A program made the position numbers and the translations under genes. A model generated the notes under the pieces. That model searched no databases. It saw only the letters and a list, made by a program, of their open reading frames with translations, and was not told the DNA's origin. A DNA stretch of 64,000 nucleotides. Source: Streptomyces showdoensis. Its GTDB lineage: Bacteria > Actinomycetota > Actinomycetes > Streptomycetales > Streptomycetaceae. This document shows positions 1 through 8,768 of this stretch, in pieces. The number at the start of each line of letters is the position of its first letter. Position 1 is the stretch's first letter. Location of the stretch: positions 124,001-188,000 of the forward strand of contig NZ_BAAAXG010000012.1 in the NCBI RefSeq assembly GCF_039535475.1, in the 5' to 3' direction.

Positions 1-1
1 G

Positions 2-544
2 ATGCTGACCGACCCGGAGGCCCTGCGCGCCGCCGCCCCGCGGGTCGTCGCCACCGCCCTGGCCGCCCGCGCGGCGGGGGACTGCGCGGCGCTGGTCGTG
101 GGCGCCTTCGGCGATCCGGGGGCGGCGGAGCTGCGGGCGGCCGTCGGGGACGTCCTGCCCGTCGTGGGCCTCGGCGAGGCCGCGCTCGCCGAAGCCGCGG
201 CCCACGGGCGCCGCTTCGGCGTCGCCACGACCACCCCGCGCCTCGCGGACGCGATCGCCGCCCACGTCGAACGGCTCGGTCTGGACGCGGCGTACACCGG
301 CCCCCGCTTCACCGCCGGCGACCCCGAACGCCTCGCCGCCCGCCCCGAGTCGCTCCTCGCCGCTCTCGAGGCCGCCGCCCGCGACTGCCTCGTGCGGGAC
401 GGCGCCGAGGCCGTCGTCATCGGCGGCGGCCCACTGGGCGACGCGGCCGCCGCCCTGAGCACCCGCCTGACCGCCCCCGTGATCGCCCCGATCACGGCCG
501 CCTGCCACCGCGTGGCGCGGCTCCTCGGCACCGCCGCGGGCTGA
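2..544 (+). CDS. Asp/Glu/hydantoin racemase-family protein (5' end outside window)
   Basis: The visible 180 residues match the C-terminal three quarters of the Asp/Glu/hydantoin racemase fold (family length about 215-240). The first 45-50 residues, including the usual start, lie off the left edge; the ATG at base 2 is only the first Met in frame. Family members use two cysteines as acid/base pair. Here the first site reads GAFGDPG (about residues 34-40) where many relatives have a Cys before F-D-D-P-G, and the second reads IGGGPLG (about 139-146) where a Cys normally follows the Gly. Both cysteines therefore appear to be missing, so true racemase activity is doubtful. Hydantoin or allantoin racemases often accompany the purine and pyrimidine ring-opening genes seen further right, but this gene is not in an operon with them here. 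Confidence 0.7.
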   Translation: MLTDPEALRAAAPRVVATALAARAAGDCAALVVGAFGDPGAAELRAAVGDVLPVVGLGEAALAEAAAHGRRFGVATTTPRLADAIAAHVERLGLDAAYTGPRFTAGDPERLAARPESLLAALEAAARDCLVRDGAEAVVIGGGPLGDAAAALSTRLTAPVIAPITAACHRVARLLGTAAG

Positions 545-635
545 CCGGCCGAACCGACCGCGCCCGCCCGGACCGCGCCTGCCCGCGCGGCGCCCGCCCG
601 GACCACGCCCGCCCGGACCCGTGTTGCGCTGCCGA

Positions 636-1090
636 GGACCTCGGCCGCCCGGGCCCCGGCCTCCCGGGCCCGCGCCCCCCGGGACCCGGCCGCTCGGACC
701 GCGCCCGCCCGGACCGCGCCCGCCCGGACCTCGGCCGCCCGGGCCCCGGCCTCCCGGGCCCGCGCCCCCCGGGACCCGGCCGCTCGGACCGCGCCCGCCC
801 GGACCGCGCCCGCCCGGACCTCGGCCGCCCGGGCCCCGGCCTCCCGGGCCCGCGCCCCCCGGGACCCGGCCGCTCGGACCGCGCCCGCCCGGACCGCGCC
901 CGCCCGGACCTCGGCCGCCCGGGCCCCGGCCTCCCGGGCCCGCGCCCCCCGGGACCCGGCCGCTCGGACCGCGCCCGCCCGGACCGCGCCCGCCCGGACC
1001 TCGGCCGCCCGGGCCCCGGCCTCCCGGGCCCGCGCCCCCCGGGACCCGGCCGCTCGGACCGCGCCCGCCCGGACCGCGCCCGCCCGGACC
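636..1090. repeat. Five perfect copies of a 90-bp GC-rich tandem repeat
   Basis: A 90-bp unit made of three related 30-bp blocks repeats about 5.06 times with no mismatch that I can find; units begin at 661, 751, 841, 931 and 1021. Every block is built from variations of CCCGCCCGGACC and CCCGGGCC. The unit length is divisible by three, so all frames stay open and one reads as a Pro-Gly-Arg collagen-like peptide, but I see no credible start or codon bias for a gene. The block fills most of the 601-bp gene-free stretch 545-1145; its flanks (545-635 and 1091-1145) are degenerate versions of the same words. Confidence 0.92.
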
Positions 1091-1145
1091 CCGGCCTCCC
1101 GGGCCCCCGCCACCCGTCCGCGCCCGCCCCGGCCGCGGGGTGTCC

Positions 1146-1724
1146 TCACCGTTCCGCCTCCGTCCGCCGTCGGCACTCGTGGGCCAGCCCCGGGTACGCC
1201 GCCGCGATCGCCTCGTACAGGCGGCGGCGCAGCAGGCGTTCGGCCTCGGCGCGGCCCGTGTCGCCGTACAGGCCGTCGAGCAAGGTCTCGTAGCGGGCGA
1301 GAGCCTGGCGCAGGTAGCCGACCTGCCAGCGGACCATCGCGCCCGCGGTGATGCCGCCCGGCCCGCGCGCCCCCAGCAGGTGGCGGTGGCGCACCGCGCG
1401 GCGCTCCAGCTCGGCGGCGGGCAGCCGGGGCACCTCGATGGGCTCGGCCCGGATGGCGGCGAGCACCGCCCTGCGCCTCCGCTCGGCGCCCGCCCCGGTC
1501 GCGGCCGAGCCCCGCCCGGCGACGGAGGCGGCGTGGAGGAACTCCGGCGTGCGCTCGACGGCCTCGACGCGGGCGAGCAGATAGAGCCGCACCGGGGCCG
1601 GGGACCAGCGTCTCGGGTCCCGGCCCTGCACGTCCGCCTGGCCCAGCAGCTCGCCGATCATCGCGTCGTTCCAGCCGCGCACGCGCAGCCCGGGCACGGT
1701 CACATAGGTCGTACGGTCCGTCAC
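1146..1724 (-). CDS. Hypothetical protein, charged and helical
   Basis: I do not recognise this 192-residue protein. The GTG start at 1724 is chosen because AGGGGG sits seven bases upstream; the reading frame stays open further upstream, but those residues are low-complexity and look untranslated. The protein has a short hydrophobic N-terminus (YVTVPGLRVRGW), an Arg/Ala/Glu-rich middle with a run of four Arg, and a helical C-terminus ending in a basic tail. There is no signal peptide or membrane span. It stands alone, transcribed away from the Fn3 lipoprotein, and its 3' end abuts the tandem-repeat block. Confidence 0.6.
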   Translation of the reverse strand: MTDRTTYVTVPGLRVRGWNDAMIGELLGQADVQGRDPRRWSPAPVRLYLLARVEAVERTPEFLHAASVAGRGSAATGAGAERRRRAVLAAIRAEPIEVPRLPAAELERRAVRHRHLLGARGPGGITAGAMVRWQVGYLRQALARYETLLDGLYGDTGRAEAERLLRRRLYEAIAAAYPGLAHECRRRTEAER

Positions 1725-1878
1725 GGATCCCCCTGATTCGACTACGGAGAGTGATGAATCCAGTGAAGCGCACCCCACTGACAACGCCCCTCCCCGCCCG
1801 CCCCTTGTCGGGCCGCCCACCCCTGTGTCATACAGGTCCAGACCTTTCCCGGATCGTCCGGCCCGACGGAGGCGTCCC

Positions 1879-2853
1879 GTGCAACGCCCGCTCACAGCAA
1901 GCCTGTTGAACGCCACGACCGCGACCGTCACCGGCGCCGTCCTCCTCGCCCTCGCCGCCTGCTCGGCGGCGCCCGCGCAGGACACCACGGCCCCCACCGC
2001 CCCCACCGGGGTCACCGCCGCCGCGGGCAGCGCCAGCACCGTCCACGTCATGTGGAGCGCCGCCACCGACGACCGGGCCGTCACCGGCTACGCCGTCTAC
2101 CGCCAGGGCCGCAAGGTCAAGGAGCTCCCCGCCGAGACCCTCATGACCGACGTCACCGGCCTCGCCCCCGCCACCCCGCAGATCTTCACCGTCCGGGCCC
2201 GCGACGCCGCCGGGAACCTCTCCCCGGACAGCGCCGCCGTCAGCGCCACCACCCTCGCCGCCACCGCCGAGGACCGCACGCCCCCCACCCGCCCCACCGC
2301 CCTGCGCGTCGCCCCCGCCGGACCCGACGGCGCCACCCTCAGCTGGCGGCCGGCCCGCGACGACACCCGGGTCACCGCGTACGACGTCTACCAGGCCGAC
2401 GCCCGCGTCCACACCGTCCCCGGCACCGATACCACCGCCCGGCTCACCGGCCTGCGCCCCGGCACCGCCTACGCGTTCACCGTCCGGGCCCGCGACGCCG
2501 CCGAGAACTCCTCCCCGGACAGCGCCCCCGCCGACCTCACCACCGCCCCCGCCCCCGGCGCCCCGCCCAACACCGCCCCCACCGCCGTCACCGCCGAGGC
2601 CGTGAAGGGCGCCGTCACCCTCACCTGGACCCCGCCCCGCACCACCGCCCCCGTCAAGGAGCACCAGCTCTACCTGAACGGCCGATTCGCCACCACCATC
2701 GTCTGGGGCGCCCAGCCCCCGCCCGGGCCCGCCACCTACACCCTCACCGTCCCCACCACCCCCGGCAGCCGCTACACCGTCACCCTCCGCGCCCGGCTCC
2801 CCGACGGCACCTGGGGCGACTTCTCGGCGCCCCGCACGGTGGTGACGCCCTGA
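1879..2853 (+). CDS. Secreted lipoprotein with fibronectin type III repeats
   Basis: A 324-residue lipoprotein. The GTG at 1879 has GGAGG six bases upstream (1868-1872), so I prefer it to the longer frame starting at 1825. Residues 1-28 form a type II signal peptide with lipobox LAAC (Cys28). The rest is three fibronectin type III-like modules, about 35-120, 130-215 and 222-322. The first two are near duplicates: each has a T-A-P/T-R-P entry, a conserved Trp, a Y-x-V-Y strand and an FTVRARDAA(G/E)N(L/S)SPDSA exit; the third is more divergent. Fn3 arrays on actinobacterial lipoproteins usually mediate polysaccharide or surface contacts; no catalytic domain is visible. The third base of codons is almost always G or C. 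Confidence 0.82.
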   Translation: MQRPLTASLLNATTATVTGAVLLALAACSAAPAQDTTAPTAPTGVTAAAGSASTVHVMWSAATDDRAVTGYAVYRQGRKVKELPAETLMTDVTGLAPATPQIFTVRARDAAGNLSPDSAAVSATTLAATAEDRTPPTRPTALRVAPAGPDGATLSWRPARDDTRVTAYDVYQADARVHTVPGTDTTARLTGLRPGTAYAFTVRARDAAENSSPDSAPADLTTAPAPGAPPNTAPTAVTAEAVKGAVTLTWTPPRTTAPVKEHQLYLNGRFATTIVWGAQPPPGPATYTLTVPTTPGSRYTVTLRARLPDGTWGDFSAPRTVVTP

Positions 2854-2895
2854 GGGGTGACCCCTTGAAGGCACGCACGCACACCGTGTCGGAAC

Positions 2896-2901
2896 TACGC
2901 T
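2896..2901 (+). promoter_or_regulatory. Leaderless -10 box TACGCT before 2909 gene
   Basis: TACGCT lies seven bases before the GTG at 2909, the spacing expected when transcription begins at the start codon. No usable Shine-Dalgarno is present. Confidence 0.5.
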
Positions 2902-2908
2902 GGGAAGC

Positions 2909-4732
2909 GTGGCCGAGATCGTCCTCACCAACACCGGGCTCGCCGCGTTCCTGGAGGCCAGCCCCGAGCTCCGCGGGCCTGGATCGCGCAGGGCCGCCGA
3001 CGCCGTGCTGAGCCTGCTCGCGCTGCGCGGGGCGGACCGGGCGACGGGGGTGCCGGAGCCGACGCCGGGTCTGGTGCGACGGCTGCTCGTGGAGGACCTG
3101 CCCGCGTTCGTGTGCGCGGCCCCCGAGGAGCTGGCCGCCTACCCGGCCGTGCTCCGGGCGCTCGCCCGGCGCTTCGACGGCTCGGGCCGGGCGGTCGAGG
3201 GGGTGATCGGGGAGGCCGCAGACGACTTCGAACGGGCCATGGGCGACCCCGGGAACCTCACCTGGCCCCGCTGGTACGCCCAGCTCCTGCGGGCCGACGG
3301 CACCGACCCCGACGACCCCGCGGCCGTCCGGGCCTGGCTCGCCCGGCTCGACGGGCCGCCCGTCCCCGACGGGATGCGCCGCGCCGACCTCATGGGCCGC
3401 ACCGCCGTCGCCGACGTGCTGCTCGCCGAGGCGCTCACCCGGGCGTACGTGCGCGACGCCCGGCAGGCGCCGCCCGCCGGACCGCTGCTGACCGACCACG
3501 ACGTGGCCCAGGGCATCGGGACCGTCGCCGCCGCCCTGCTCGACCGGTGGACCGCGGCCGGCCTCGCCGAGGGCCTCGCGGGCGACTACGCCCACCTCGC
3601 GCCCGGACCCGACGCCTTCCCGCACCTCGTCCTCGCCGACGCCCTGCTCGACGAACACCTCGACTACTACGGCGATCCCGCCGAGCCCCTCCCGCCGCCG
3701 GAGCAGGAGGCCGTCCCGGCCGACCCGGAGGCCGACGCCGACCTGCTCGCCGCCGCCGTCGAGGAGCTGGCCGACGAGGGCACCTACGGCGGCGAGGCGG
3801 CCCACCTGCTCTACACCCTCTACCAGCGCGGCTGCTCCGCCGAGTCCGTCGCCCGCCGCGCCGCCGAGTTCGAGGACTGGCCGGTCGACCCGGCCCTGGA
3901 GGACGCCCCGGTCCGCGTACCGCCGCCGGGCTCGCCCGCGTACACGACCCCGACGGCCGGCGAACTCGCCCGGCTGCTCGGCGCGCCCGGCATCACCGAC
4001 GCCGACCGGACCCGGCTCGACGGACCCGCCCACGAACTGGCCGCGGTCGTCGACCGGCTGGCCGGCACCGGGCTCGTCTTCCGCCGCGGCGACGCCTTCG
4101 GCCTCACCCCGCGCGGCTGCGCCGCCGTGCGCTATCTGCTCGCCGTCCGCGGGGTCGCCGTGCCCGACGCCGCCGAGACCGCCGCCTGGGACGCGTCCAC
4201 GCTGGTGGCCGCCGCCTCCGGCTGGCCCCCGGCCGCCGCCGGGCGGGCGCTCGGGGAGTGGCTGCGGGCCCTCGAAGCCCCGCCCGGCGACGGTGACGAG
4301 CAGGCCTGGACGCAGCTGCTGGGCGCGGTCGGCCGCGTCAATGCCGGCACCTCGGACGCGGCCGCCACCCGGGGGCTGCTCGCCGTCCTCGACCTGGCCG
4401 AGGCCCCCGCCGGGGCCCTGCGCCACGCGCTCGCCGACCCGGTGACCGGGGCCCGCGCGGAGGCCGCGCTGCGGGCCCGGGGCGAGGACGTCGACCCGCG
4501 GCTGGTGCCGCCGGCCGCCCGGGCGCTGGCCGTCCTCGACGGGCTGCCCGGCAAGAGGGGGCCGCTGGAGTCCCGCCGTACCGCCTTCGACGCGGCGGCC
4601 GCGCGCTGGCCGGGCGGCTCGGCCGCGCTGGTGGCCGCGATGACCGCGGCCGACCCGCACGAGACCGCGCGCGTCCTGGGCCCGCTGGGCATCGGCCCCG
4701 CCGGCCCCGTCGGCCGTGTCAGCCCGCCGTGA
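2909..4732 (+). CDS. Large conserved hypothetical protein
   Basis: A 607-residue cytoplasmic protein that I cannot place in a family. It is rich in Ala, Leu, Asp, Glu and Pro, mostly helical by composition, with no signal peptide, membrane span, nucleotide-binding loop or metal motif. A stretch of about residues 265-285 is acidic and Pro-rich and may be a linker between an N-terminal and a C-terminal helical half; a short segment near residues 345-420 resembles a winged-helix-like fold (A-R-L-L-G-A-P-G-I-T ... G-L-V-F-R-R-G-D-A-F-G-L-T), but that is only an impression. The GTG start fits a leaderless promoter. Its last 14 bp overlap the convergent SGNH hydrolase gene. Confidence 0.7.
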   Translation: MAEIVLTNTGLAAFLEASPELRGPGSRRAADAVLSLLALRGADRATGVPEPTPGLVRRLLVEDLPAFVCAAPEELAAYPAVLRALARRFDGSGRAVEGVIGEAADDFERAMGDPGNLTWPRWYAQLLRADGTDPDDPAAVRAWLARLDGPPVPDGMRRADLMGRTAVADVLLAEALTRAYVRDARQAPPAGPLLTDHDVAQGIGTVAAALLDRWTAAGLAEGLAGDYAHLAPGPDAFPHLVLADALLDEHLDYYGDPAEPLPPPEQEAVPADPEADADLLAAAVEELADEGTYGGEAAHLLYTLYQRGCSAESVARRAAEFEDWPVDPALEDAPVRVPPPGSPAYTTPTAGELARLLGAPGITDADRTRLDGPAHELAAVVDRLAGTGLVFRRGDAFGLTPRGCAAVRYLLAVRGVAVPDAAETAAWDASTLVAAASGWPPAAAGRALGEWLRALEAPPGDGDEQAWTQLLGAVGRVNAGTSDAAATRGLLAVLDLAEAPAGALRHALADPVTGARAEAALRARGEDVDPRLVPPAARALAVLDGLPGKRGPLESRRTAFDAAAARWPGGSAALVAAMTAADPHETARVLGPLGIGPAGPVGRVSPP

Positions 4733-5867
4733 GGTACATCCCCGAGGCGCCGCTGCCCGCCGTGTTGCGGCAGCTGTAGTTGCCGGTGGTCCGGGCGTTG
4801 ACCAGGGCCAGGCAGCGGCCCAGCGCCAGCTGCCCGTAATAGTTGGGGTGCATGTCCTCCTGGAGCGGACCCTGGGTCTCGTTCTGGTCGATCCAGCGCG
4901 CCCACTCGCTCGTCGACGCCGAGGCCGGCGCGGTCGAGCTGACCAGCTTGCTGGACTTCGCGCACACCTCGCGGCCCTGGAGCATGTCGCGCAGATCCAT
5001 GAACTGCGCGCCCTTGGCCTGTGCCACCGCCTTCAGCCGGTTGGCGATCTGCGGGACGAGGGAGTCGCGGGCCCAGTCGGAGTCGGCGTTCCAGAAGGGA
5101 CAGCCACCGGTGTTCGTCCGGGTCCAGCCGCTCTCGCCGTAACGGTTCTCCGTGGACCGGGGGATGGGGGAGGGGTACGACTGGAGGACGATCCGGTAGT
5201 CGGCGGCGGCGTATCCGGCGCCGGTCATCACGGCCCGGATCTCGTCGATCGACTTGCCGACGGCGGCCATCGCCCCGTCGATCTTCGCGTCGACCGCGGC
5301 CTGCTGGTCGTCGTGGCAGTAGGAGTACCAGACGATGTAGTCGGTGGCGCAGGTCGTGATGACGTCGGCGAAGCCGAGGTCGTTGCCGCCGATGGACAGC
5401 GCGATCAGCTTCACGTCGCGGGAGGCGGCGACGGCGGCCAGCTGGTCGGCCTGCGGGGCCTCGCCCTTGTAGGCCACGCCGCCGTTCGAGGCGCGGAAGA
5501 CGTTGCGGGTGGTGGCCCCGGAGCAGGCCAGGTTGATCAGCTCGGCGGCCAGGGCGCCCGCGCTCTTCACCTCCGCCGAGTCCGAGCGGTGGCAGCCGTT
5601 GGCCTCCGAGCTGCCGTACACGCGGCTCGGGTCGTAGCCGCCGCCGGTCCAGGCCCGGTCGGTGCCGAGCCGGCCGCCGCTGGTGGTGAGGCTGTTGCCC
5701 TGCCAGCGGCCGCCCTCTCCGGAGATGTAGCTGTCGCCCATGGAGACGACGGCGGTGGGACCGGTGCCGGGCGCGGCCGCGGCGGGGGTGGGGGCCAGCG
5801 AGGCGAGTCCGGCGGCGACGCACAGGGCGAGCAGTCCGCGCAGGGCGCGGTGGGGGGACGAAGACAT
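4719..5867 (-). CDS. Secreted SGNH/GDSL hydrolase
   Basis: A 382-residue exported esterase/lipase-type hydrolase. Residues 1-32 are a Sec signal peptide ending in A-A-A-A. Block I is MGDSYISGEG with nucleophile Ser46; block III is IGGNDLGF (about 160); block V is EDMHPNYYG near the C-terminus, giving the catalytic His. The residue three before that His is Glu rather than the usual Asp, with Asp one place closer. Several cysteines suggest disulfides, as in other Streptomyces secreted SGNH enzymes. The substrate cannot be read from the sequence. It is transcribed alone, with a 178-bp upstream region before the malate synthase terminator. Confidence 0.88.
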   Translation of the reverse strand: MSSSPHRALRGLLALCVAAGLASLAPTPAAAAPGTGPTAVVSMGDSYISGEGGRWQGNSLTTSGGRLGTDRAWTGGGYDPSRVYGSSEANGCHRSDSAEVKSAGALAAELINLACSGATTRNVFRASNGGVAYKGEAPQADQLAAVAASRDVKLIALSIGGNDLGFADVITTCATDYIVWYSYCHDDQQAAVDAKIDGAMAAVGKSIDEIRAVMTGAGYAAADYRIVLQSYPSPIPRSTENRYGESGWTRTNTGGCPFWNADSDWARDSLVPQIANRLKAVAQAKGAQFMDLRDMLQGREVCAKSSKLVSSTAPASASTSEWARWIDQNETQGPLQEDMHPNYYGQLALGRCLALVNARTTGNYSCRNTAGSGASGMYLTAG

Positions 5868-6045
5868 GGCTGTGCTCCTGCGGTATGCGGTGCGCAGTGA
5901 GTGGGGGACAGCCGCCGGCCGGTGGCATGGCGGAATCTCGCACGGCGCGACTTATTACCGCTAGGTAGCTGCGTGTTTCGGTTACGTCACGTGACTTGTG
6001 AAACGCCATGGATCGAAAAGACGCGCAAAGGCGCGAACGCACGGA

Positions 6046-6091
6046 AAGGGGCTCCGCCCCCGCTGCCTGGGCAACGGGGGCGGAGCCCCTT
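6046..6091. terminator. Strong hairpin terminator after malate synthase
   Basis: Perfect 16-bp inverted repeat: arms 6046-6061 and 6076-6091 with a 14-base loop. It lies just beyond the malate synthase stop codon at 6128. The stem opens with AAGGGG and closes with CCCCTT; a U-tract is absent, as is usual in Streptomyces. Confidence 0.85.
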
Positions 6092-6127
6092 CGAGAGCTT
6101 CGTGCGAGCTGTTCGGCCGCTGTGCGG

Positions 6128-7750
6128 TCAGCCGACCAGCTGGTCGTACGCGGGGAGGGTCAGGAAGTCCGCGTAGTCGGCGTCCAGGGAGACGTGCAAC
6201 AGCAGGTCGTGCGCCTGCTGCCACTTCCCGGCCGCGAACGCCTCGTCGCCGATCTCCGCGCGGATCGCGGACAGTTCCTCGGCGGCGACCTCGCGGGCCA
6301 GCTCCGGGGTGGCCCGCTCGCCGTTCTCGAAGACGACCTCGGCGTTGATCCACTGCCAGATCTGCGAGCGGGAGATCTCGGCGGTCGCCGCGTCCTCCAT
6401 CAGGTTGAAGATGGCGACGGCGCCCAGGCCGCGCAGCCAGGCCTCGATGTAGCGGATGCCGACCTGGACCGCGTTGCGCAGGCCCTCGTAGGTCGGGTGG
6501 GCGTCCAGGGAGGCGATGTCGATGAGCTCGGGGCCCTCGACGTGCACGTCCTCGCGCAGCCGGTCCTTCTGGTTCGGCTTCTCGCCGAGCACCGCGTCGA
6601 AGGAGGCCATCGCGATCGGGACCAGGTCGGGGTGGGCGACCCAGGAGCCGTCGAAGCCGTCGCCGGCCTCGCGGTCCTTGTCGGCCTTGACCTTCTCGAA
6701 GGCGACCTTGTTGACCTCGGCGTCCTTGCGGGACGGGATGAAGGCCGCCATGCCGCCGATCGCGTGCGCGCCGCGCTTGTGGCAGGTGCGGACGAGGAGT
6801 TCGGTGTAGGCGCGCATGAACGGGGCCGTCATCGTGACCAGGTTGCGGTCCGGCAGGACGAACTTGGCTCCGCCGTCACGGAAGTTCTTGACGATGGAGA
6901 ACAGGTAGTCCCAGCGGCCCGCGTTCAACCCTGCGGCGTGGTCGCGGAGTTCGTAGAGGATCTCCTCCATCTCGTACGCGGCCGTGATGGTCTCGATGAG
7001 GACGGTGGCGCGGACGGTGCCCTGCGGGATGCCGACGTAGTCCTGGGCGAAGACGAAGATCTCGTTCCAGAGGCGGGCCTCCAGGTGCGACTCGGTCTTC
7101 GGCAGGTAGAAGTACGGGCCCTTGCCGAGGTCGATGAGGCGCTGGGCGTTGTGGAAGAAGTAGAGGCCGAAATCGACCAGCGCGCCGGGCACCGGGCGGC
7201 CCTCGACGGTCAGGTGACGCTCCTCCAGGTGCCAGCCGCGCGGCCGCATGACGACCGTGGCGAGCTCCTCGGCCGGCTTCAGCGCGTAGGACTTGCCCGA
7301 GCGCGGGTCGGTGAAGTCGATGTTCCGGCTGTACGCGTCGATCAGGTTGACCTGGCCGAGGACCACGTTCTCCCAGGTCGGCGCCGAGGCGTCCTCGAAG
7401 TCCGCGAGCCAGACCTTCGCACCGGAGTTCAGCGCGTTGATCGTCATCTTGCGGTCGGTCGGGCCGGTGATCTCGACCCGCCGGTCGTTCAGGGCCGCCG
7501 GGGCGGGCGCGACCCTCCAGGAGTCGTCGGCGCGGACCGCCGCGGTCTCGGGAAGGAAGCCCAGCGTGGAGGTGCGGGCGATCTCGGCGCGGCGCTCGGC
7601 GCGGCGGGCGAGCAGCTCGTCGCGGCGCGGGGTGAACCGGCGGTGCAGCTCGGCCACGAAGGCGAGGGCCGCGTCGGTCAGCACCTCCTCCTGGCGCGGC
7701 AGGGGCTCGGCTTCGACGACGACCAGGGAGGACGGCGCTGGTGCGGACAT
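6128..7750 (-). CDS. aceB: Malate synthase (form A)
   Basis: A 540-residue malate synthase A, which condenses glyoxylate with acetyl-CoA to malate. Length and motifs fit the A isoform: [20 protein letters not shown] and [14 protein letters not shown] near residues 95-125, the active-site [11 protein letters not shown], and [14 protein letters not shown] near 365-378. GAAGG about ten bases before the ATG supports the start. No isocitrate lyase gene is next to it. Instead the IclR regulator, allantoinase and allantoicase lie 5-9 kb to the right, and its promoter carries the same inverted repeat as the allR-allB gap. I infer that its job here is to consume glyoxylate from allantoin. The S. coelicolor allantoin locus, as I remember it, also contains a malate synthase gene controlled by AllR. 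Confidence 0.95.
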   Translation of the reverse strand: MSAPAPSSLVVVEAEPLPRQEEVLTDAALAFVAELHRRFTPRRDELLARRAERRAEIARTSTLGFLPETAAVRADDSWRVAPAPAALNDRRVEITGPTDRKMTINALNSGAKVWLADFEDASAPTWENVVLGQVNLIDAYSRNIDFTDPRSGKSYALKPAEELATVVMRPRGWHLEERHLTVEGRPVPGALVDFGLYFFHNAQRLIDLGKGPYFYLPKTESHLEARLWNEIFVFAQDYVGIPQGTVRATVLIETITAAYEMEEILYELRDHAAGLNAGRWDYLFSIVKNFRDGGAKFVLPDRNLVTMTAPFMRAYTELLVRTCHKRGAHAIGGMAAFIPSRKDAEVNKVAFEKVKADKDREAGDGFDGSWVAHPDLVPIAMASFDAVLGEKPNQKDRLREDVHVEGPELIDIASLDAHPTYEGLRNAVQVGIRYIEAWLRGLGAVAIFNLMEDAATAEISRSQIWQWINAEVVFENGERATPELAREVAAEELSAIRAEIGDEAFAAGKWQQAHDLLLHVSLDADYADFLTLPAYDQLVG

Positions 7751-7887
7751 GAACTGTCACTTCCTTCAGCGGGCTTCACGGGCGGTGCCAGGCGGCCGCC
7801 GGGCGTCGCGATACGGCACGCAGTGCCACAGGCGCCGAGGTACGGCCGCGAGCGCCGTCTCGGAGATCAGGCGCTTCTGAACAGTGG

Positions 7888-7916
7888 ATACTAGTTTCCT
7901 CATGGTGGAAGTTCAA
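7888..7916 (-). promoter_or_regulatory. aceB promoter with operator between -35 and -10
   Basis: On the minus strand TTGAAC (7916-7911) and TAGTAT (7893-7888) are separated by exactly 17 bp, a good vegetative promoter. The start point would be near 7881, giving a leader of about 130 nt. Confidence 0.7.
7896..7910. promoter_or_regulatory. AllR-type inverted repeat in aceB promoter
   Basis: TTCCTC-ATG-GTGGAA is a 15-bp inverted repeat with one mismatched pair, filling the spacer between -35 and -10. It matches the perfect repeat TTCCAC-TTC-GTGGAA at 13997-14011. A second element, TTCAAT-GGTTT-GTTGAT (7912-7928), matches TTCAAC-AGTTC-GTTGAA at 14088-14104 in layout and 13 of 17 bases. Confidence 0.65.
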
Positions 7917-7976
7917 TGGTTTGTTGATGTCGAGATTCTTCGGGTCGACACAATGTGTCGCTCGGTGCCACCCCCC

Positions 7977-8609
7977 TCACTCCAGGTGCACCAGATCCGC
8001 CTCCGTGTCGATGTCGTAGGGCTCGGCCACATCCGAACAGTCCACGAGCGTGATCGCATCCCGGTGCGCCTTCAGGTAGTCGCGCGCCCCCTGGTCCCCC
8101 ACCGCCCCCGCCGCGATCCCCGCCCAGCGCCCGGCGCCGAACAGCACCGGATGCCCCCGCTTCCCCTCGTACGAGGCGGCGGCGAGGGTGTCCCGCGAGC
8201 GGTACGCGGCCCGGACCCGGGCCACCGCGGCCGCCCCGATCCCCGGCTGGTCCACCAGCGACACCAGGGCCGCGTCCACCGGCAGCGCCGCCGCCTTCAG
8301 GGACGCCAGGCCCACCCGCAGCGAGGACCCCATGCCCTCGGCCCAGTCCGGGTTGTCGACCAGTACGCAGCCCGGCAGCAGCGCCTGCTCCCGCACCCGG
8401 TCGGCCGCCGCCCCGAGCACCACGTGCACCACCTCGCAGCCGCCCTCGCGCAGCACCCGCACCGCGTTCTCCACGAGCGGGCGCCCCCGGTGCGGGAGCA
8501 GTGCCTTGGGCCGGCCGCCGAGCCGCCGGCCGCCTCCCGCGGCCAGCAGCAGCCCCGCCACGAGGGGCTCTTCCGTCTCACCACTCGGTTCTCGCGTCTC
8601 ACCAGTCAT
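7977..8609 (-). CDS. MobA/MocA-type nucleotidyltransferase
   Basis: About 210 residues with the GT-A-like NTP-transferase fold of molybdenum cofactor cytidylyl/guanylyltransferases. The nucleotide-binding loop AAGGGRRLGGRPKALL is at about 23-38, followed by V-D-N-P-x-W-x-x-G-M-G-S-S (substrate loop, about 85) and SLVDQPG (metal-binding Asp, about 117-123). In this family the enzyme transfers CMP to molybdopterin to make the cofactor of xanthine-dehydrogenase-type enzymes, which fits a purine-degradation neighbourhood, though no such dehydrogenase is in the window; a general CobY/MobA-like role is also possible. The start is uncertain: no Shine-Dalgarno is present, and ATG 8609 (TATGCA six bases upstream) and ATG 8627 are both possible. 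It runs in the same direction as aceB, 226 bp upstream. Confidence 0.8.
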   Translation of the reverse strand: MTGETREPSGETEEPLVAGLLLAAGGGRRLGGRPKALLPHRGRPLVENAVRVLREGGCEVVHVVLGAAADRVREQALLPGCVLVDNPDWAEGMGSSLRVGLASLKAAALPVDAALVSLVDQPGIGAAAVARVRAAYRSRDTLAAASYEGKRGHPVLFGAGRWAGIAAGAVGDQGARDYLKAHRDAITLVDCSDVAEPYDIDTEADLVHLE

Positions 8610-8768
8610 GGGGACTGCATACCGCATCACGCCCGGATCACACGGACGCCTGAATTACGTCCGCCCGCTGGCGCGCCGGGCGCGCGAAGGAGTTAACTGG
8701 CCCGCGACCCCGGGCGCCCGACCACCGCCCGACGGGCCGGCACAGGGACGTGCACGAGGGGGAGAGCC

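Noticed and set aside
636..1090. CRISPR-like array
   Set aside because: Direct repeats without unique spacers, and no cas genes anywhere.
621..1736. Long open frame giving a Pro-Gly-Arg collagen-like protein
   Set aside because: It is open only because the 90-bp repeat is divisible by three; the downstream part is antisense to the 1146-1724 gene, and no ribosome-binding site fits.
1828..2934. Gly-rich minus-strand frame opposite the Fn3 lipoprotein
   Set aside because: Antisense shadow; the lipoprotein has a lipobox, Fn3 repeats and a GGAGG site.
2780..4660. Long minus-strand frame opposite the 2909 gene
   Set aside because: Gly/Arg/Val-rich shadow typical of third-position GC; the plus-strand protein has normal composition.
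8691..8698. AGTTAACT palindrome upstream of the DUF5955 gene
   Set aside because: Only eight bases, not repeated, and not linked to a regulator; left as chance.
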